A stretch of DNA of 41,619 nt from Micromonosporaceae bacterium. Lineage in GTDB: Bacteria > Actinomycetota > Actinomycetes > Mycobacteriales > Micromonosporaceae. Where the stretch lies: NCBI GenBank assembly GCA_020027875.1, contig JAHRHA010000057.1, positions 1 through 41,619 of the forward strand, given 5' to 3'. Position 1 is the stretch's first letter. Each line of letters opens with the position of its first letter. Below, one piece after another: positions 27,291 through 34,709 of this stretch. Under the pieces are notes generated by a model that was given only the letters and a program-made list of their open reading frames with translations, ran no database searches and had not been told where the DNA came from. Position numbers and translations under genes: made by a program.

Positions 27291-28651
27291 CTGTGGTCGC
27301 CGGTCCGCGTGAGCTTCCCCCGCTGGAGGCGAATCGGGAGCTGGTCGTCCCGACCGGGGTGGAGCGCACGCTCGGCAACGGGCTAACGGTCATCGTCATC
27401 GAGCGGCGGTCGGTGCCGCTGGTGGAGGTCCGGCTACGGGTGCCGTTCAGTCGCGCTCAGCTCGACCCGACATTCGTGGCCAAGACCGCACTGCTCAGCC
27501 AGACTCTCTTCTCCGGCACGGCCGACATGTCCACGGTGGACATCGCGGCAGCGCTGCAGACGGTCGGCGGCGCGCTCTCCGCCGGCGTGGACCCGGACCG
27601 CCTCCTCATCTCCGGCAACGGGCTGGCCAGCGGACTAGAGCGGATCCTCGCCATCATGGCCGACGTCCTGCACGGAGCGGCCTATCCCGAGAAGGAGGTG
27701 ACGACCGAGCGGGCTCGGCTGATCGACCGGATCCAGGTGGCCCAGAGCCAGCCGTCGCACCTTGCCCGGGTGGCACTGCTCCGTCGCATGTATGGCGAGC
27801 ACCCATACGCTATCCAGACCCCGGACAGCGCGGACGTCGCGGCCCTGGGTACGCCCGAGTTGGCCGCGCTGCACGCTGAACGGCTGCATCCGGCCGGGAC
27901 GACGCTCGTCGTCGTCGGCGACATCGACCCGGCCGCGACTCTTGATCTCGCGGAGGCCGCGCTCGGCTCCTGGGACGGTGCTGGGGCGGGTGAGGCGTTG
28001 CCTGCGGTTCCTGCGCTCTCGCCCGGCCCGATCCTGCTGGCGGACCGGCGCGGGGCGGTGCAGTCGTCGATCCGGCTGGCGCTGCCCGCGGTCGGGCGGA
28101 CCCATCCCGACCACGCGGCGCTGCAGCTGGCCAATCTCGTCTTCGGTGGATACTTCTCGTCGCGCTGGGTGGAGAACATCCGCGAGGACAAGGGCTACAC
28201 CTATGGCCCCCATTCGGTGGTTGAGCACTCGATCGCCGGGTCCGCCGTCGTTCTCGCGGCCGAAGTGGCGACCGACGTGACGGCCCCAGCGCTGCTCGAA
28301 ACCTGGTACGAGCTGGGGCGTCTGGCCACTGTGGTACCGCGTGACGACGAGCTCGAGCAGGCGCGCCAGTACGCATTGGGCTCGCTCCTGCTTGGTATGT
28401 CGACCCAGGCCGGGCTGGCGGGACTGGCGAGCACGTACGCCGGGTACGGGCTGAGGCTGGACTTTCTCGCTGACCACGCGGCGCGTCTGGCAGTAGCCAC
28501 CCGTGACGAGGTTGGGGCCGCCGCAGCGACGTATCTCGCGCCCGCGAAGGCGGCGACGGTCATCCTGGGCGACGCCAGCCTGATCGAGACAGCGCTCGCC
28601 ACACTGTCCTCTGTGGAGAGATCGCCTTCGCCGGAGGGGCCGGGTGACTGA
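27287..28651 (+). CDS. M16 family protein, inactive partner subunit
   Basis: A 454-residue M16 paralogue that lacks the HxxEH motif: where the active subunit has HLFEH this protein has a segment like TALLSQTLFSG. It retains the substrate-binding R/Y-type segment near SSRWVENIREDKGYTYG, conserved in the non-catalytic halves of mitochondrial processing peptidase and in bacterial M16B heterodimers. It therefore most likely pairs with the upstream subunit as a two-chain peptidase. There is no signal peptide. The ATG overlaps the upstream stop (ATGA), and its own end overlaps nudC by eight bases, so three genes form one coupled operon. Confidence 0.93.
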   Translation: MTVVAGPRELPPLEANRELVVPTGVERTLGNGLTVIVIERRSVPLVEVRLRVPFSRAQLDPTFVAKTALLSQTLFSGTADMSTVDIAAALQTVGGALSAGVDPDRLLISGNGLASGLERILAIMADVLHGAAYPEKEVTTERARLIDRIQVAQSQPSHLARVALLRRMYGEHPYAIQTPDSADVAALGTPELAALHAERLHPAGTTLVVVGDIDPAATLDLAEAALGSWDGAGAGEALPAVPALSPGPILLADRRGAVQSSIRLALPAVGRTHPDHAALQLANLVFGGYFSSRWVENIREDKGYTYGPHSVVEHSIAGSAVVLAAEVATDVTAPALLETWYELGRLATVVPRDDELEQARQYALGSLLLGMSTQAGLAGLASTYAGYGLRLDFLADHAARLAVATRDEVGAAAATYLAPAKAATVILGDASLIETALATLSSVERSPSPEGPGD

Positions 28652-29573
28652 CGCGCGGACACGGCGCTGGCTCGCCCCGCCTCTCTCACGTTCCACACTG
28701 GACCGAGCTGCCCAGCTTCGCACGGACGTCGTCTGGCTGGCCGAGGCGTGGCAACGCTCCCGCGTCCTGGTCATCGCGGACGGAAAGGCGCTGATCGCCG
28801 GAGACCATCTCGTGCTGCTCCCGGCGGCCAACGCGCCCGAAGGAGAGCGGCTGTTCCTCGGCGTTGACTCGGCGGGCACGCCGTACTTCGCGGTCGTCGC
28901 CCCGCTGCCCGCGACCCGGGCCGATGACCTGGCCCGCCCGTACGGAATTCGGGAAGTCGGCCACATCCTGTCGGACCTCGAGGCGGGTCTGCTCATGACG
29001 GGCGTGGCGTTGGCTAACTGGCATGCCCGGCATCAGTACTCGCCCGCCACCGGCCTGACCACGAACATGCGTGACGGCGGGTGGGTCCGACACGACGAGG
29101 CCGGGGCAGAGATGTGGCCGCGCACCGATCCGGCGGTCATCGTGCTGGTCCACGATGGCGAGCCCGGCGAGGATGGGTGTTGCCTGCTCGGAAGCAATGC
29201 GGCGTGGAACCGCGCGCAGGCCAGCGGGCTGCCGCGCTACTCGTGCCTGGCGGGCTTCGTCGAGCCGGGCGAGTCCGCCGAGCAGACGCTCGTCCGTGAG
29301 GTGGCGGAGGAGGTCGGCATCCGGGTGACCAACGTGCGCTACATCGCGAGCCAGCCGTGGCCGTATCCCGGCTCTCTGATGCTCGGCTTCCACGCGCTCG
29401 CCGACCCGGACGAGCAATTGAACCCCGATCCGACCGAGATCGCCGACGCGCGGTGGTTCAGCCGGGCCGAGATCCGCGCCGCGGCCGCCGGAGATCCGGA
29501 TGCCTGGTTCGGCATCGCAAACCCATCCTCGATCGCCCACTTCCTGATCATGAAGTGGCTCGACGCCGCTTGA
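28644..29573 (+). CDS. nudC: NAD(H) pyrophosphatase / deNADding NUDIX hydrolase
   Basis: A 309-residue NudC. It cleaves NADH to NMNH and AMP and, in studied members, removes NAD caps from RNA. The NUDIX box spans 204-226 (GFVEPGE, then REVAEEVG), and SQPWPYP at 236-242 is the NADH-pyrophosphatase signature. The middle zinc ribbon is degenerate: the expected CxxCG is HQYSPATG (130-137), with GWVRHD in place of the second Cys pair, so zinc is probably not bound. It overlaps the preceding M16 gene by eight bases. nudC also lies between adnB and mycoredoxin in mycobacteria (Rv3199c). The repeat element starts seven bases past its stop. Confidence 0.93.
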   Translation: MTDARTRRWLAPPLSRSTLDRAAQLRTDVVWLAEAWQRSRVLVIADGKALIAGDHLVLLPAANAPEGERLFLGVDSAGTPYFAVVAPLPATRADDLARPYGIREVGHILSDLEAGLLMTGVALANWHARHQYSPATGLTTNMRDGGWVRHDEAGAEMWPRTDPAVIVLVHDGEPGEDGCCLLGSNAAWNRAQASGLPRYSCLAGFVEPGESAEQTLVREVAEEVGIRVTNVRYIASQPWPYPGSLMLGFHALADPDEQLNPDPTEIADARWFSRAEIRAAAAGDPDAWFGIANPSSIAHFLIMKWLDAA

Positions 29574-29580
29574 CATTCCG

Positions 29581-29653
29581 CGTCGATCATGACCTGGAGG
29601 TCATGATCGACGCTGTTTCGCGACGGTCAGCTCATGATCGTGGAGATCTTGGC
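29581..29653 (+). repeat. Intergenic palindromic repeat, copy B
   Basis: The same 15-base arms as copy A lie at 29581-29595 and 29598-29612 with a 2-base loop, followed by TGTTTCGCGACGGTCAG and GAGATCTTGGC. It sits between nudC and the ArsR gene, both on the plus strand, so it is not limited to convergent gene pairs. Confidence 0.85.
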
Positions 29654-29668
29654 AGGCGCTGGCGCCCT

Positions 29669-29709
29669 CGAAAGAGACCTTTCCAAACGACTCTTTCGAA
29701 AGGTATGCT
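29669..29709 (+). promoter_or_regulatory. ArsR-MFS promoter with nested inverted repeats
   Basis: CGAAAGAG at 29669-29676 pairs with CTCTTTCG at 29691-29698, and ACCTTTC at 29677-29683 pairs with GAAAGGT at 29698-29704, so two perfect inverted repeats interlock. TATGCT at 29704-29709 is a good -10, seven bases before the GTG at 29717, implying a leaderless transcript. The repeats span the -35 to -10 region, a typical place for ArsR self-repression. Confidence 0.6.
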
Positions 29710-29716
29710 TCGACGC

Positions 29717-30361
29717 GTGAGCACCGAATCCACTACGGGGACGCCGGAGCTGCCGACGCGTCAGCTGCGCGACCCGAAGGCCCTTCGTGCCATCGCACAC
29801 CCGGTGCGGATCCGCATGCTGGAGGAGCTGACATTCGGCGGGCCGGCGACCGCGACGGAGCTGGCCGAGCGTGTTGGGGAGAGCCCGGCGAACTGCTCGT
29901 GGCACCTACGCCAACTCGCTCGGTACGGCTTCGTGGAGGAGGCGGGCGGCGGGAGCGGCCGCCAACGGCCCTGGCAGATCGTGGTCCAGAGCAACGAGTG
30001 GAACGAAGGCGAGCAGGACGCCGAACTTGCCCTAGCCGGTGACGCCGCGGCGGACGTTCTGTTCGCGCGGGAGTACGAGGCAATGCGGGCGTGGCGAGCC
30101 CGGGCGCGCTCCGATGACCCCGAGTGGTGGGATGCCCCGTTCGTCACCCAGTCAATAGGCTGGCTCACCCCCGAGGAGCTCGCCCAGCTGGGTAAGGAGA
30201 TCCTCCCGATCCTCACCCGCTACACACACCGCGTCGCCGATCCGAAGCGACGGCCACCGGGCTCGCGGCCGGTCCGCTTCGTGGCGTGGGGCTATCCGGC
30301 CCAGTCGCGCCAGGTGCCCGTACCCCCGGATTCTCACCGCAACGATCACCGCAACGATTAG
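29717..30361 (+). CDS. ArsR-type winged-helix regulator
   Basis: A 214-residue regulator with an ArsR-like winged helix at about residues 12-90: RDPKALRAIAHPVRIRMLEEL, TATELAERVGESPANCSWHLRQLARYGFVEEA, then a wing rich in Gly. The second half (YEAMRAWRARARSDDPEWWDAPF and on) is a helical effector or dimer domain seen in actinobacterial helix_turn_helix_5 regulators. No metal-binding ELCVCDL motif is present, so it probably senses something other than arsenite. It is followed 20 bases later by an MFS exporter gene, the usual regulator-pump pair. The GTG at 29717 is favoured by the -10 spacing; an ATG at 29705 lies inside the -10. Confidence 0.88.
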   Translation: MSTESTTGTPELPTRQLRDPKALRAIAHPVRIRMLEELTFGGPATATELAERVGESPANCSWHLRQLARYGFVEEAGGGSGRQRPWQIVVQSNEWNEGEQDAELALAGDAAADVLFAREYEAMRAWRARARSDDPEWWDAPFVTQSIGWLTPEELAQLGKEILPILTRYTHRVADPKRRPPGSRPVRFVAWGYPAQSRQVPVPPDSHRNDHRND

Positions 30362-30381
30362 CGCACAAAGGAGACCCAGTA

Positions 30382-31635
30382 GTGCTCACCGTGCTTCGTC
30401 GCGCGGACTTCCGCGTGCTCTTCGCCGGCGTTGTGGCCACCATGGTCGGCGAGTCGGCTCTCCTTCTCGTCCTCGCCATCTGGGTCAAGGAGCTGACCGG
30501 ATCCAGCAGCCTCGCCGGCATCACGATCTTCGCGGTCGTCGCGCCGGCGCTCGCCGCGCCGCTGCTGGGTTGGATCGTGGACAGGTTCCGGCGCCGGCCG
30601 TTCCTCGTGGTCGCGATCCTCGCTACCGTCGCGGCCCTGTCGCCGTTGCTGCTCGTGCGCGACCGGAACGACATCTGGCTCATCTATGTGGTGGGTGTCC
30701 TCTATGGAGTGTCGATGATTGTGGTCAGCGCCGCACTCAACGGACTCATCAAGGAGATCCTGCCCGAGGACCTGCTGGCCGAGGCTAACGGTGTGCTGCA
30801 GACCGTTCGCCAGGGTCTTCGCCTGGTCGGGCCGCTCGGGGGCGCCGCCTTATTCACTGCGTTCGGCGGCTCGGCCGTGGTGGCCTTCACGATCGCCTGC
30901 CTTCTCTTAGGCGCCGCTGAGATCTGGGTGCTGAAGGTACGGGAGGAGCGGCCGGCCGTCTCCGAGCTGCACTGGCTCGCCGAGGTTGGCGCGGGCGTCC
31001 GGCAGTTATTCGGGCAACCCGCGCTGCGACGGTCGACGATCGGCCTCGCCCTCGCGGTTGCCGTGGTGGGCATGTGCGAGACGTTGGTCTTCGCCTATGT
31101 CGATCTTGGGTTGCACCGCAGTCCGGCCTTCGTGAGCGTGATCGTCTGTGTCCAGGGCGTCGGCGGCCTCACCGGCGGGCTCATCGCGGCCAAGGTCGTC
31201 CGCCGGCTTGGCGAGATCGGCGCAACCGCGGTGGGTGTGCTCATCTTCGGTCTGGGATTCGGTGGCTTCGCGTACCCGAACCTCGCGCTGGCGTTCGTGT
31301 CGGCCGCGGTCCTGGGTGTAGGCATCCCGCTAGCGATCGTCGGCTTCAACACCCTGTTGCAGCGGGTCACTCCATCCGCCGTCATGGGTAGGGTTGCGGC
31401 TGCATCCGAGGCGGTGATCAGTACGCCGCAGGCGCTGTCGATCGTCGCGGGCGCGGCGCTGGTGTCCGTCGTGGACTACCGGCTGCTCTTCGCGTTCATG
31501 GCCGTGGCGATGGCGGCGGCTGCGGCCTACCTCTGGGCGGGCCGATCGCTCTCCACCCCGGGTCACCCCAGCGTGATCATGCCATCACAGGGTGGCGAGG
31601 TGTTGCTCGACCTGGATCAGGGTCGGGTTGGCTAG
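30382..31635 (+). CDS. MFS exporter
   Basis: A 417-residue membrane transporter of the MFS_3/MFS_1 type with about 12 hydrophobic segments. It begins VLTVLRRADFRVLFAGVVATMVGESAL, typical of multidrug or macrolide-like efflux proteins. The loop GWIVDRFRRRPFLV between TM2 and TM3 matches the MFS A-motif, and ANGVLQTVRQGLRLVGPLGGAALF is also conserved in this group. The GTG at 30382 has AAAGGAG eight bases upstream. It is cotranscribed with the ArsR-type regulator. Its last 51 bases overlap, in antisense, the end of the mycoredoxin gene. The substrate is unknown. Confidence 0.9.
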   Translation: MLTVLRRADFRVLFAGVVATMVGESALLLVLAIWVKELTGSSSLAGITIFAVVAPALAAPLLGWIVDRFRRRPFLVVAILATVAALSPLLLVRDRNDIWLIYVVGVLYGVSMIVVSAALNGLIKEILPEDLLAEANGVLQTVRQGLRLVGPLGGAALFTAFGGSAVVAFTIACLLLGAAEIWVLKVREERPAVSELHWLAEVGAGVRQLFGQPALRRSTIGLALAVAVVGMCETLVFAYVDLGLHRSPAFVSVIVCVQGVGGLTGGLIAAKVVRRLGEIGATAVGVLIFGLGFGGFAYPNLALAFVSAAVLGVGIPLAIVGFNTLLQRVTPSAVMGRVAAASEAVISTPQALSIVAGAALVSVVDYRLLFAFMAVAMAAAAAYLWAGRSLSTPGHPSVIMPSQGGEVLLDLDQGRVG

Positions 31636-31821
31636 CGCTGAGCCGTCCGTGAACCGGACCGTCGGGACGGTCTGGTTGCCACCGTTGACGTTCATGACGA
31701 ACTCGGCCGCAGCGGGGTCGTGCTCGATGTCGACCACCCGATAGCCGATGCCTTCCCGATCAAGCTGGGACATGAGGCGATGGCAGTAGCCGCACCAGGA
31801 CGTCGAGTACATCGTGAGCAC
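31585..31821 (-). CDS. mrx1: Mycoredoxin (glutaredoxin-like)
   Basis: A 78-residue glutaredoxin-fold protein that reduces mycothiol mixed disulfides in the cytosol of mycothiol-producing actinobacteria. The redox motif is WCGYC (Cys10 and Cys13), TVPT supplies the cis-proline, and the fold is complete from MLTMYSTSW to QHLATL. The GTG at 31821 is preceded by GGAGG eight bases upstream. It is divergent from uvrD2 with 85 bases between starts; in mycobacteria the orthologue (Rv3198A) is likewise beside uvrD2. Its 3' end overlaps the MFS gene by 51 bases on the opposite strand. Confidence 0.93.
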   Translation of the reverse strand: MLTMYSTSWCGYCHRLMSQLDREGIGYRVVDIEHDPAAAEFVMNVNGGNQTVPTVRFTDGSALANPTLIQVEQHLATL

Positions 31822-31906
31822 CGGGGGATCCTCCGAGGGGTCGATCTGGTCTCAGCCGCGAGGCTAACCACCACAACGTCGGACCCGGCTGCGAAGATGC
31901 CTGACT

Positions 31907-34087
31907 GTGGCGGGTCACTCATCCGAGGAGGGGTCGGTCCGGGCGGTCTTGGCCGGCCTGGACTCCGAGCAGCGCGCCGCCGTAACGGCAGCGGCTGGAC
32001 GGGTCTGCATTCTGGCGGGCGCCGGTACGGGTAAGACGCGCGCCATCACGCACCGGATCGCCTATCGCGTGCTCAGTGGTGAGATCCAGGCGCGGCATGT
32101 GCTCGCGGTCACGTTCACGGCACGTGCGGCCGCGCAGTTGCGTTCACGCCTGGCGCAGTTGGGCGTGCCGTCGGTGCAGGCGCGCACGTTCCACGCGGCC
32201 GCGCTGCGCCAACTGCGCTACTTTGCCGAACGCCTGCTGGGTGGGCGGCCGCTGCCCGACGTCGTGAACAGCAAGGCACGGTTGGTCACGCTCGCGGCCG
32301 CCCGGTCGGGTGTGCGGACCGACCGAACAGGCGCCCGAGACCTGGCCAGTGAGATCGAATGGGCCAAGTCGAGCCTGGTGGAGCCGGGCGACTATACGGC
32401 GGCGGCAGTGAAGGCGGGGCGCGAGCCGCCGCACGAGCCGGCGAAGATGGCCGAGATCTTCGCGGCGTACGAACAGGTCAAGCGATCCTCCGGCGTGATC
32501 GACTTCGAGGATCTGCTCCGCGCCGCGATATGGGGCATCGAGGAGCACGAGGATGTCGCGGATCAGGTTCGCGCGCAGTACCGGCATTTCGTCGTCGATG
32601 AGTATCAGGACGTGAACCCCGCCCAGCAGCGGCTGCTCCAGGCATGGCTCGGCGGCCGAGACGACCTGACCGTGGTGGGCGATGCGAGCCAGACGATCTA
32701 CTCCTTCACTGGTGCGACGTCTGCCTATCTCGTCGACGTCGCGCGGAGTTGCCGGGTCGGCTCGGGTGGCACCCTCGTGCGGCTGGTGCGCGACTACCGC
32801 TCCACGCCGCAGGTCGTGGCATTGGCTAACCAGATCATCACGTTGGGGCACGGCGACGAGGCGAAGCTTCGCCTGGAGTTGGTCGGACAGCGTTCCCCCG
32901 GACCCGATCCGGTGCTGCGCGGGTACGCCGACGAGCCGGCGGAGGCGGCAGGAGTGGCGGCGCGGTGCGCCGAGCTGATCGCGGGCGGGACGCCGGCCCG
33001 CGAGATCGCGGTGCTATTCCGTACCAATGCGCAGTCCCAGGCGTACGAGGAGGCCTTGGCCGAGGCGGCGGTGCCCTACGTGGTGCAGGGAACGGAGCGC
33101 TTCTTCGAGCGGGCTGAAGTACGCCAGGCGATGGTCGCCCTGCGCGCGGCGACGCGGACCGCGGCCGCCGGCGCCCCCTTGAGGCAGGCTGTGATCGGCG
33201 CGCTGGAGGCGGTCGGCTGGCGGCCGGACGCGCCGCCCCCGGGTGGGGCCGCGCGCGAGCGCTGGGAAGCGTTGGCGGCATTGGTCACGCTGGCGGAGGA
33301 GTTCGGTGACGGGCGATCGCTCGTCGAATTCGGCGAGGAGCTGACCCGCCGCGCGGCGCTACAGCACGCGCCCACGGTGGACGGCGTCACGCTGACGAGC
33401 CTGCACTCGGCGAAGGGCCTCGAGTGGGATGCCGTTTTCGTGGTCGGGCTCGTGGAGGGTGTGCTGCCGACGTCGTACGCAAAGACTCCCGATGCGGTCG
33501 AGGAGGAGCGCCGGCTGCTCTACGTCGGAATAACCCGCGCGAGGCAATGGCTCGCGCTCTCGTACGCCGTATCGCGCGCCCCTGGTGGTCGCCAGCGCCG
33601 CCCATCGCGCTTCCTGCCGCTGGACGAGTCGGGACCGAGACAACCGAGCCGTAGTGGGCGTCGGAGCGAGTCTCGCGACCCGAACGGGACACGGCGGCGA
33701 GTGATCGCGGTGGCGTGCCGGGTATGTGGCGCGACCTTGACCGATGCCGCGGCGCGCAAGCTCGGCCGGTGCTCCACCTGTCCGTCCACTATGGATGAAG
33801 AACTCTTCGGCCGACTCCGGGAATGGCGCCTCGGCATGGCCGCGGCGCAGGCAGTTCCGGCTTACGTTGTGTTCACGGACGCTACCCTGACGGCGCTAGC
33901 GGAGCGCCGGCCGACCTCGATGGACCAGTTGGTCGACATCGCCGGGATCGGCCCGCGCAAGCTCGGCCTGTACGGGGCGGCGGTGCTTGCCCTTGTCGGC
34001 GGCGCTCGTCCGGTCGATCTACTTCCGACGCCCGAACCGCTGGCGTCCGACCGGCCCGCGGGAAACGGTTCGGCAACGTCTTCGTAA
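31907..34087 (+). CDS. uvrD2: UvrD2-type DNA helicase with HRDC domain
   Basis: A 726-residue superfamily 1A helicase of the actinobacterial UvrD2 type. Walker A is GAGTGKT (38-44), motif II VVDEYQDVNPAQ (about 227), then GDASQTIYSFTGA, RDYRST, SLHSAKGLEWD and YVGITRAR. After the motor comes an Arg/Ser-rich linker, a tetracysteine zinc module CRVC...CSTC (about 603-625), and an HRDC domain (about 635-700, with DIAGIGPRKLGLYG). UvrD2 is a 3'-5' helicase acting in DNA repair and replication, essential in mycobacteria. The GTG at 31907 has no ribosome site; GAAGAT eight bases before it is a weak -10. It lies upstream of whiB7, as in mycobacteria. Confidence 0.95.
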   Translation: MAGHSSEEGSVRAVLAGLDSEQRAAVTAAAGRVCILAGAGTGKTRAITHRIAYRVLSGEIQARHVLAVTFTARAAAQLRSRLAQLGVPSVQARTFHAAALRQLRYFAERLLGGRPLPDVVNSKARLVTLAAARSGVRTDRTGARDLASEIEWAKSSLVEPGDYTAAAVKAGREPPHEPAKMAEIFAAYEQVKRSSGVIDFEDLLRAAIWGIEEHEDVADQVRAQYRHFVVDEYQDVNPAQQRLLQAWLGGRDDLTVVGDASQTIYSFTGATSAYLVDVARSCRVGSGGTLVRLVRDYRSTPQVVALANQIITLGHGDEAKLRLELVGQRSPGPDPVLRGYADEPAEAAGVAARCAELIAGGTPAREIAVLFRTNAQSQAYEEALAEAAVPYVVQGTERFFERAEVRQAMVALRAATRTAAAGAPLRQAVIGALEAVGWRPDAPPPGGAARERWEALAALVTLAEEFGDGRSLVEFGEELTRRAALQHAPTVDGVTLTSLHSAKGLEWDAVFVVGLVEGVLPTSYAKTPDAVEEERRLLYVGITRARQWLALSYAVSRAPGGRQRRPSRFLPLDESGPRQPSRSGRRSESRDPNGTRRRVIAVACRVCGATLTDAAARKLGRCSTCPSTMDEELFGRLREWRLGMAAAQAVPAYVVFTDATLTALAERRPTSMDQLVDIAGIGPRKLGLYGAAVLALVGGARPVDLLPTPEPLASDRPAGNGSATSS

Positions 34088-34093
34088 ATTGGT

Positions 34094-34123
34094 TTGCCCT
34101 CGTGCGGGGTGGGGGCTTAGCCT
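34094..34123 (+). promoter_or_regulatory. Candidate whiB7 promoter with AT-rich upstream element
   Basis: TTGCCC (34094-34099) and TAGCCT (34118-34123) are spaced by 18 bases. The stretch just before the -35, TTCGTAAATTGG at 34081-34092, is unusually AT-rich for this genome. WhiB7 promoters are known to carry an AT-rich element directly upstream of the -35, read by the AT-hook. Transcription would start near 34130, giving a leader of about 580 bases to whiB7. The promoter overlaps the uvrD2 stop codon. Confidence 0.45.
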
Positions 34124-34159
34124 TCTGAGGCCAGCGGAAAACGCTGGGCATCATTAGGC

Positions 34160-34549
34160 ATGTCCGCCCGGAGCGGCGGCGAGCGTGAGAGCAGGAAGGT
34201 GGTGACGACGGTGGAGAGGATCCTACGCGACTGGCGACCGTCGGCGCTGGCGTCTGCCTGCGCGCACCCAACTGCTCTCGTCGCGTCCGGAGCCCAGGCG
34301 TATGTCCTGGGCCAGCCGGCTGTAGAGATCCACGTGCGTACGGCGCCCAACTTCGGGCTCGACGCCATGACTCCGACCACCAACAAGATCAACAACTACA
34401 TGGGCAGCACCAGCGCCATGGGCGAGGGTATGGCCACGTCGCACCTTAAGGACCAGAAGGTCTCCGTTCAGCGGGTCCAGATGGTTGCTGGCGACAAGGT
34501 CAAGGGCGGCAACGCCCGCGGGATCCCACCTCGAGGACGGCCGGTCTAG
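34160..34549 (+). CDS. Unidentified ORF in the whiB7 leader
   Basis: A 129-codon frame between uvrD2 and whiB7. Third positions are almost all G or C, especially from the internal ATG at 34367 onward, which suggests real translation. The C-terminal 60 residues (MTPTTNKINNYMGSTSAMGE, then KDQKVSVQRVQMVAGDKVKGG and GIPPRGRPV) are polar and basic. I recognise no family. Possible starts are ATG 34160, GTG 34211 (AGGAAGG about 12 bases upstream) and ATG 34367. Its stop lies inside a hairpin and 26 bases before a strong terminator, so it may serve as the upstream ORF that senses translation for whiB7 attenuation. It could also be an ordinary small gene. Confidence 0.5.
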   Translation: MSARSGGERESRKVVTTVERILRDWRPSALASACAHPTALVASGAQAYVLGQPAVEIHVRTAPNFGLDAMTPTTNKINNYMGSTSAMGEGMATSHLKDQKVSVQRVQMVAGDKVKGGNARGIPPRGRPV

Positions 34550-34578
34550 AGAACCTAGACCTCCGGCTCACCTCGAGG
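34529..34578 (+). promoter_or_regulatory. Candidate antiterminator of the whiB7 leader
   Basis: The self-complementary octamer CCTCGAGG occurs at 34529-34536 and 34571-34578. The copies can pair with each other around an inner hairpin, GGTCTAG (34543-34549) with CTAGACC (34555-34561). The second octamer overlaps the first four bases of the terminator stem at 34575, so the two folds compete in part. A ribosome at the leader ORF stop (34549) would cover the first octamer. The mechanism is inferred. Confidence 0.4.
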
Positions 34579-34619
34579 CCGCGGAACCCGAAACCGGGAT
34601 CCGCGGCCTCACTGTTTTT
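34575..34619 (+). terminator. Strong intrinsic terminator upstream of whiB7
   Basis: GAGGCCGCGGA (34575-34585) pairs with TCCGCGGCCTC (34600-34610), and inside it CCCG pairs with CGGG, giving a long stem with a 4-base loop. ACTG and then TTTTT follow at 34611-34619. It is a textbook factor-independent terminator, about 90 bases before whiB7. It either ends the leader ORF transcript or acts as a whiB7 attenuator. Confidence 0.85.
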
Positions 34620-34709
34620 GGTGTGCAAGCCGCGCCGAAATCAGTAGCTACCCGATGGATTCACAAGATCACCGAGTAACGACGAGCGAAGAAAGAGGTG
34701 AACCGGGAG

